Below are positions 59,289-64,000 of a stretch of 64,000 nucleotides of DNA, in pieces; the first letter of the stretch is position 1, and the number at the start of each line of letters is the position of its first letter. The notes below the pieces were generated by a model. The model worked only from the letters and a program-made list of their open reading frames with translations, was not told where the DNA came from and ran no database searches. The DNA is taken from assembly GCA_015501585.1 (NCBI GenBank), contig JADNRY010000220.1, positions 1-64,000 of the forward strand, written 5' to 3'. Source of the DNA: Rhodocollybia butyracea. Its lineage: Eukaryota; Basidiomycota; Agaricomycetes; Agaricales; Omphalotaceae. The translations under genes and the position numbers were made by a program.

Positions 59289-60737
59289 TGGGGGAAGTTG
59301 CGGAAGGATAAAGGCAGGAGATATTCCTAGAGCTCAAGCGTGAACTACAAAGAGTAGAAATGGGTAACTCCTAGGATAAACCAGTCTTCGCTACTTATTT
59401 ACCCTGGGGAATTCAATGCACAGGCAGTGCGCAGCTATCTGAATCCTAATATCAGATACATATCACCATATACATTGGAGCAAGCGGATGATGCGGTTAT
59501 TTTCCTCTCCACAACCATTGAAGGATCACAGCTATAGCTAGCACATTAGCCTTACAGAGAAAAATCAATTAGTTCGTGTAGTAGTGGCGCAATATGAACC
59601 AAATGAGGGTCAGCATTGATGAGACACAGTGGATGATCATCGGTCCAATCCCTGATGGTCCAGCTACACTATATGTGGGAACAGAGCCGGTGAAACGATC
59701 GACTGGCACAAATACTTGTTGGCATGTTCTTCGTCTCAGTCGAGCGTTACATTTTCAATATGCCCTAGTCGAAGAAGGCGAAGGCAAGATCCACAGCTAG
59801 GCCCGCAGTCTTCGCAGTGGAGCGAATGGTGATTTCGCTTCCCCCGTTAGATGGCATCGCATTGTAGGTGGCACGGGCGGATCCTCACCACACCTTCGGA
59901 TGTGAGATTGCCCGCTGAAGGAAATACAGGTATCGTTTCTCCGTCGTCTGCTGCAGGTCCACTCGAAGTCTATACTTGTTCCTCTGTACACTGAGACTCT
60001 TCCAGTACGGGGGCGGCCCCCGGTACCGCCATATAATCCTGGCCCTGGGATTTAAGTTAGAATATTCCCGGGGATAAAAGAGTCAAATTACCCACTCCCG
60101 TGGAGGAGTACAGTTGGCAAATCCTTCACTCTGTATGCGCTACTGGGGATAACAATAATCGGTCTCGTTCAACTGGAAACCATCAAGTCCGAGTTGTCCG
60201 ACGTAAAGAGTGAATAAATAATGAAGACATGAGCACGATAGTTAAAATATGTTTACGACTAACCGCGCCGCAGTGGTTAGGATTTCTATTTTTGGTTCAA
60301 TACTTACAGCTTTGGCCTTACGGATTGTAATGCATGTTATTACCGATATCGCCAGTTGGCAGTGAAACTTGAAGTGAAGAACTACGGGCTGTGAGTGCAA
60401 GCTTGGTGCAAGCTGAATATCATTATTTTGCGATACGGCAGGAGTTCTACGTACTAGCCTCCACTTGTGTGTTGTAGTAAAACAACGCTCTGACTACACA
60501 TTTCCGCCTTGCTGCCATAAATAGCTATTTTGTGCCTAAAGAAGTTCTCCCTTAATCTTCGCTGCTTGGAAAAAGCCTGAGTTCAGAACCTTAGCCTAGT
60601 AAATGACGACCACAAATGTCATATAAACTCTCTGCTCGAAAATGTTGCAGAAGGAGGAGCAAGAAGATTTATTTTGAGCATGGTGTCGAGTCCCTCCGGT
60701 CTCGGCATATGGTACATCGTTACTACAGTAGTAGCCA
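59289..60737. other. Spacer between tandem genes; weak open frames
   Basis: This includes unit A's upstream flank, ~750 unique bases and unit B's downstream flank. A plus frame (59594-59800, ATLYVGTEPVKR) and a minus frame (59797-59991, continuing upstream with GPGLYGGTGG) occur in the unique part. Neither has introns, family resemblance or a convincing start. Confidence 0.35.
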
Positions 60738-61669
60738 TCAGTACGCAATACTGATACACTTGTCTGAGAATTCGTCCCATCGATTCAAGGCTGCATTTGC
60801 CACAAAATGAGCAACATCTTTCCTCGACACAGTCCAACCACCAGCGATGTCTCCTGCTTTCACTCTATAACCGGCTGTATTTTCTTTCTTCTCGGCTTTA
60901 CATTCCCCATCAGTCAACAACGCCGGCCGAATAATAAGCACGTTCTTCAATGTTCCCTTGGCAGGTAAGCTCTTCCTTTCCGTCCACCCTTGGCCCATAA
61001 TCTCATCGCTGGGTTCTCCGTCATGCTCTGTATCCCAGTTCCATCCAGTACAGTGTGCGATCGCACGCTCGGCGCCCATTTTATCTTTGTGAGGCACCTT
61101 TAGAAGATATGCGTAAAAAGGCTTCATGGGGAGAGGTAGTGCAGCATGAGAGGCATGGCTGAGTCCTGTAGACGATATGGCGATGAATTTAGGAGGTGAA
61201 TCCTGAGTGGGCATTGTGCATAGTGTATTCAAGAGGGCTTGGGTAACAAGATTTGCAGGAGAGATCACGAAACCTTTGCACAAGTCGAAACTGGGGGTCC
61301 CGCCTGTGCTTGTACGTTACTCCTGAACTTGATTTGTATAATGAAAGAAGACCCACCCACAGTAAATAGAAGAAGATCGATATTTCCATGAGCTGAAGCT
61401 TCATCCCAGGCATGCTTCACGTCGCTTTGAACTAGGGCGTCTCCTTTGAAAAGGTGAGCCTTTCCCGATTTGATATGGGATTGAATGGCCTCATCAGAGT
61501 CGAACACTGAAGGGGAGCGAAGCATGAAGGTGACGGTGCATCCAGCCTCTAGTAAATCAATGATCAATTCGATGGGTCTTTGGCCAGAATATATACAACG
61601 CATACCTAACAGGCGAAGTGAGGAATAGTAGCCAATGTTTCTGGAAGCTCCAATTGCAAGGACATTCAT
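60738..61669 (-). CDS. NAD(P)-binding Rossmann-fold protein, copy B
   Basis: A near-identical duplicate of copy A with the same exon layout. Exon 1 is MNVLAIGASRNIGYYSSLRL; intron 1 uses a TAG acceptor followed by EAGCTVTFMLRSPSVF. Substitutions are scattered and mostly conservative (SSAGFNHS versus SSTGLSHA), and the dinucleotide loop and ERAIAHC block are kept. Both copies look intact, so the duplication is recent and both may be functional. They share all flanking signals, so regulation is probably common. Confidence 0.8.
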
Positions 61670-63198
61670 TGAGGGAAGTTGCGGAAGGATAAAGGCAGGA
61701 GATATTGCTAGAGTGAGTTCAAGTATGAGCTACAAAGGGTAAAAATGGGTAATTCCCAGAATGAACCAGTCTTAGCTACTTATACCCTGAGGAAATTGTC
61801 GATCGATGCGCAGCCATAGGCAGCCATCTGAATCGAATCCTGATACATATCACCGTAACTTTCAGGGACGGCTCGGGGCACCTTGAGAACCATAGTCAAT
61901 GGATACTTGAATCATTCAATCTACCTGTGTAAGAATCTGAGGATACGGTTACGCTAGCCACAGCCTAATGATACGCAGCTGGAACAGCTGTAGAATACTG
62001 ATGTTCCACGTACAGGGCCACGGAACCTTGCTATGTAGAGCATTCATAGTAGAATATTTTTTCTACTGTTTTCCTAGAGCTTCGAAAATCCAGTGCAGAT
62101 CCAGGTTCCGTTTTATGATATTCTACGCTATGTACAACCGCTCTTGGTTTTGAGTACGTACTTACCGTGATTCTGAAAAGCACCAGTTAATTTAAGTACT
62201 CATTGCGAGCCGTAGAATTCGTAGAATGCTCAGCGCTCAAGGCTTGGCGAAGGATGTCAGCGGCCGCGCAGATCGTGTCGCAAATCTTCATCGTAAAATC
62301 AGATCATTGCCACAGATGACCCACGGTCTAGTGTCAGTTGAATCTGTCGACGCTGTTGGGCCCAGACATCAACACAAAGTGGACACAGGTGGACACACGG
62401 ACTCTCGCGGAGAGCTGGGAGTAGCTGGGAGTTCATGCAACTCAAGAGATATCGTCTCGGCTTTAGACTCCGACTCCGATTAGATAAGCAGTACACGTTA
62501 GTACGACGTCTCGATTGTGTTACGTCGCTGTCACTCACCTTTTCATGTCCCAAAACACCTTTCACCTGTTTAACCTGCTCTACAAAAATTCGTTCGTTCA
62601 TTATCGACTTGTTCTTACCTCTCGGTGTTAAATTTAAAGCGGTTTAAATATCCTGAAGCAGTTATAGTGCCCTGCCATCCTAAATGCTTCACGTCAACAT
62701 TCTATTGCATTCTATTGGGCGTATCTTTCTGGTACTTTCGTTTTGTGGTTTGCCTACTTGGTGCAGAAGAAGGACTATAGGATCCTCGGAGTGAGCTGGG
62801 AGATCCAACGCAGGAGTCGCACAATTCACAGGAGCGATGGTGCACAAACATAGCTCAGCCCTCAGCTTGTCTCGTACGACAATCCTGATTTGATCCTTAG
62901 GGCCTGGGTTATGAAAGGATTACTTTCGGGGATGTGAATCGTGACCATTTACCCTCCTCCTAGCAGCGTTTCACGGTTTCAGCCGCTTATGAAGGAACGA
63001 TCTGTTTGGCTGGTTTTTCTTAGACGGTTATCATTACGTGCTGTAGCTCGTGTGTATTCGTTTTAGGTTTCGTTCTCGGCTCAATAATTTCACACCAAGG
63101 ATCCCATTTACAGATAAATTTTGCTGTCATTTGCTAGAGCCGCCTGAGAGGGATATAAACCAGCTGTCTTCGCTCCAGCAAAAAACGCATCCCCGAAA
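61670..63198. other. No gene recognised; one possible minus-strand first exon
   Basis: About 61790-62200 shows nothing. On the minus strand near 62601-62540 a short frame MNERIFVEQVKQVKGVLGHE is followed by a GTGAGT donor and a TACTAAC branch-like sequence, as in a real first exon, but downstream exons could not be assembled. 62650-63198 is the upstream region of the adenylating enzyme. Confidence 0.3.
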
Positions 63199-64000
63199 AT
63201 GCCTTCGACCACCAATGGTGTCGCAGTTACTTTCCCTGCGCTCGGCGACTCGCAGCTTAACCTGCCCGATCTTCTCGACTTCAATCTCAAACACAACCCA
63301 GCCTTTCCTATCTTCGTTTATGCCGAAACTGAGTCTTCGAAAGTCACCGAGATAAAAATGCTAGAGTACATTCGCGCAGCCCATCGTGTTGGGAAATCTG
63401 TTCACGGTGACTCTCGGCCAGGCGAAGTTATCGCAATTATTGCGAATATAGACCCGATAGTATATTTCTGCTCTAATTACAGGTATCATCAAAACTGGTT
63501 TAGTGGTAAGTTATCTTCGATGCAGACTCAGTAGCATTCGTTGCTTCATTTTTCTTTTTCAGCCATTCCCAATATCTCCCCGAAACTCCCCGACTGCCAT
63601 CCTCAATTTACTTCGCAAAACGTCATCTCATAGAGTGTTGATGACACCAGCCACTCTGCGAGAGGTCGTCGACGGACTTAGACTCGAAATTCAAATGTTT
63701 GATCCAACTTACGCGCTTAGCATCGAAGATGTACCTACTTTACAGGAGGCGTATCCTCTTCTTGGACGAGAGACAGCACAGGATCCGTTTCGAACCCATA
63801 AACACAACGTTCTCGCCTAAAGACTCGGACAAAGCCATGTTCTTGCATTCTTCGGGATCGACTGGACTTCCCAAGCCTATCTTGCTCACTCATCAAATAA
63901 TCAAGGATGACGCTTCATTGAGTGAGCTCCCAGATTCAGTATTCCCTTCTTAACTAACACTGTCCAAGTGTACATTCATCAAATACACCAACACTTCTCC
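63199..64000 (+). CDS. NRPS-like / aminoadipate-reductase-like adenylating enzyme, N-terminal part
   Basis: The start MPSTTNGVAVTFPALGDSQL is typical of the mushroom adenylation-thiolation-reductase proteins. NLPDLLDFNLKHNPAFPIFV, GIIKTGL then FPISPRNSPTAILNLLRKT, and the AMP-binding core LHSSGSTGLPKPILLTHQ follow. The family activates carboxylic acids as AMP esters and reduces them. The window edge truncates the gene. Within the visible part the frame changes at about 63465-63485 and at about 63740-63800, besides a normal intron near 63507-63562. It is therefore a pseudogene or affected by small assembly indels. Confidence 0.75.

Larger units (their letters stand above)
57745..61790. repeat. 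Tandem duplication, two ~1.6 kb units
   Basis: Unit A is about 57745-59400 and unit B about 60155-61790, same orientation. Each holds a complete NAD(P)-binding gene plus flanks: CATCAAG-CCGAGTTGTCCGAC upstream of the 3' side and AACCAGTCTT-GCTACTTAT beyond the 5' side. The units are highly similar throughout. Differences include small indels near 58200-58350 versus 60620-60730. About 750 bases of unrelated sequence separate them. Confidence 0.85.

Overview
This window is nuclear DNA from a mushroom-forming basidiomycete (Agaricomycetes). The support is indirect but consistent: genes carry many 46-110 nt GT-AG introns, NACHT proteins of the mushroom type are present, and the gene set (CYP53-like P450, GH17 glucanase, SYLF protein, NRPS-like reductase, secreted-ectodomain membrane protein) is typical of that group. 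No tRNA, rRNA or CRISPR array was recognised.

Layout. 1-5.7 kb holds an unassigned left edge, a NACHT (NLR-type) gene broken by a repeat element, and decayed duplicated fragments. 6.3-9.9 kb (minus) is one continuous gene model in which cystathionine beta-lyase (methionine biosynthesis) runs in frame into mevalonate kinase (sterol/isoprenoid pathway). 10.8-12.0 kb has two small unidentified genes. 12.9-14.8 kb is a CYP53-like P450. 15.6-17.0 kb (minus) is a single-pass membrane protein. 18.1-19.9 kb has histone H4 and a divergent J-like-domain gene. 20.2-22.2 kb is an unresolved multi-exon locus with acidic repeats. 22.4-26.9 kb is a second NACHT gene, wrecked by a 1.4 kb insertion and two copies of the same repeat that hit the first one. 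27.6-30.0 kb holds a small unknown exon and a membrane-anchored GH17 glucanase. 30.2-31.7 kb is a retroelement relic. 32.0-32.9 kb is a BTB protein, 34.1-35.6 kb the ESCRT-I subunit Vps23/TSG101, and 36.2-37.6 kb a disordered-N-terminus unknown.

38.0-53.8 kb is the giant ribosome-assembly ATPase midasin with six AAA+ modules, a D/E-rich region and a MIDAS domain. It carries several small frame breaks that look like homopolymer indels in the assembly. 54.2-55.7 kb is a Tra2-like splicing factor, and 56.0-57.1 kb a SYLF (Ysc84-like) protein without SH3. 57.7-61.8 kb is a tandem duplication of an NAD(P)-binding Rossmann protein. The right edge has the start of an NRPS-like/aminoadipate-reductase-like adenylating enzyme.

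The housekeeping block (32-57 kb) is dense and orderly. The left third and the right end are accessory in character: NLR remnants, repeats, segmental duplications and fragments. The observations that most deserve follow-up are the lyase-mevalonate kinase fusion and the repeat element found three times, each time inside a NACHT gene and each time without a clear target-site duplication.
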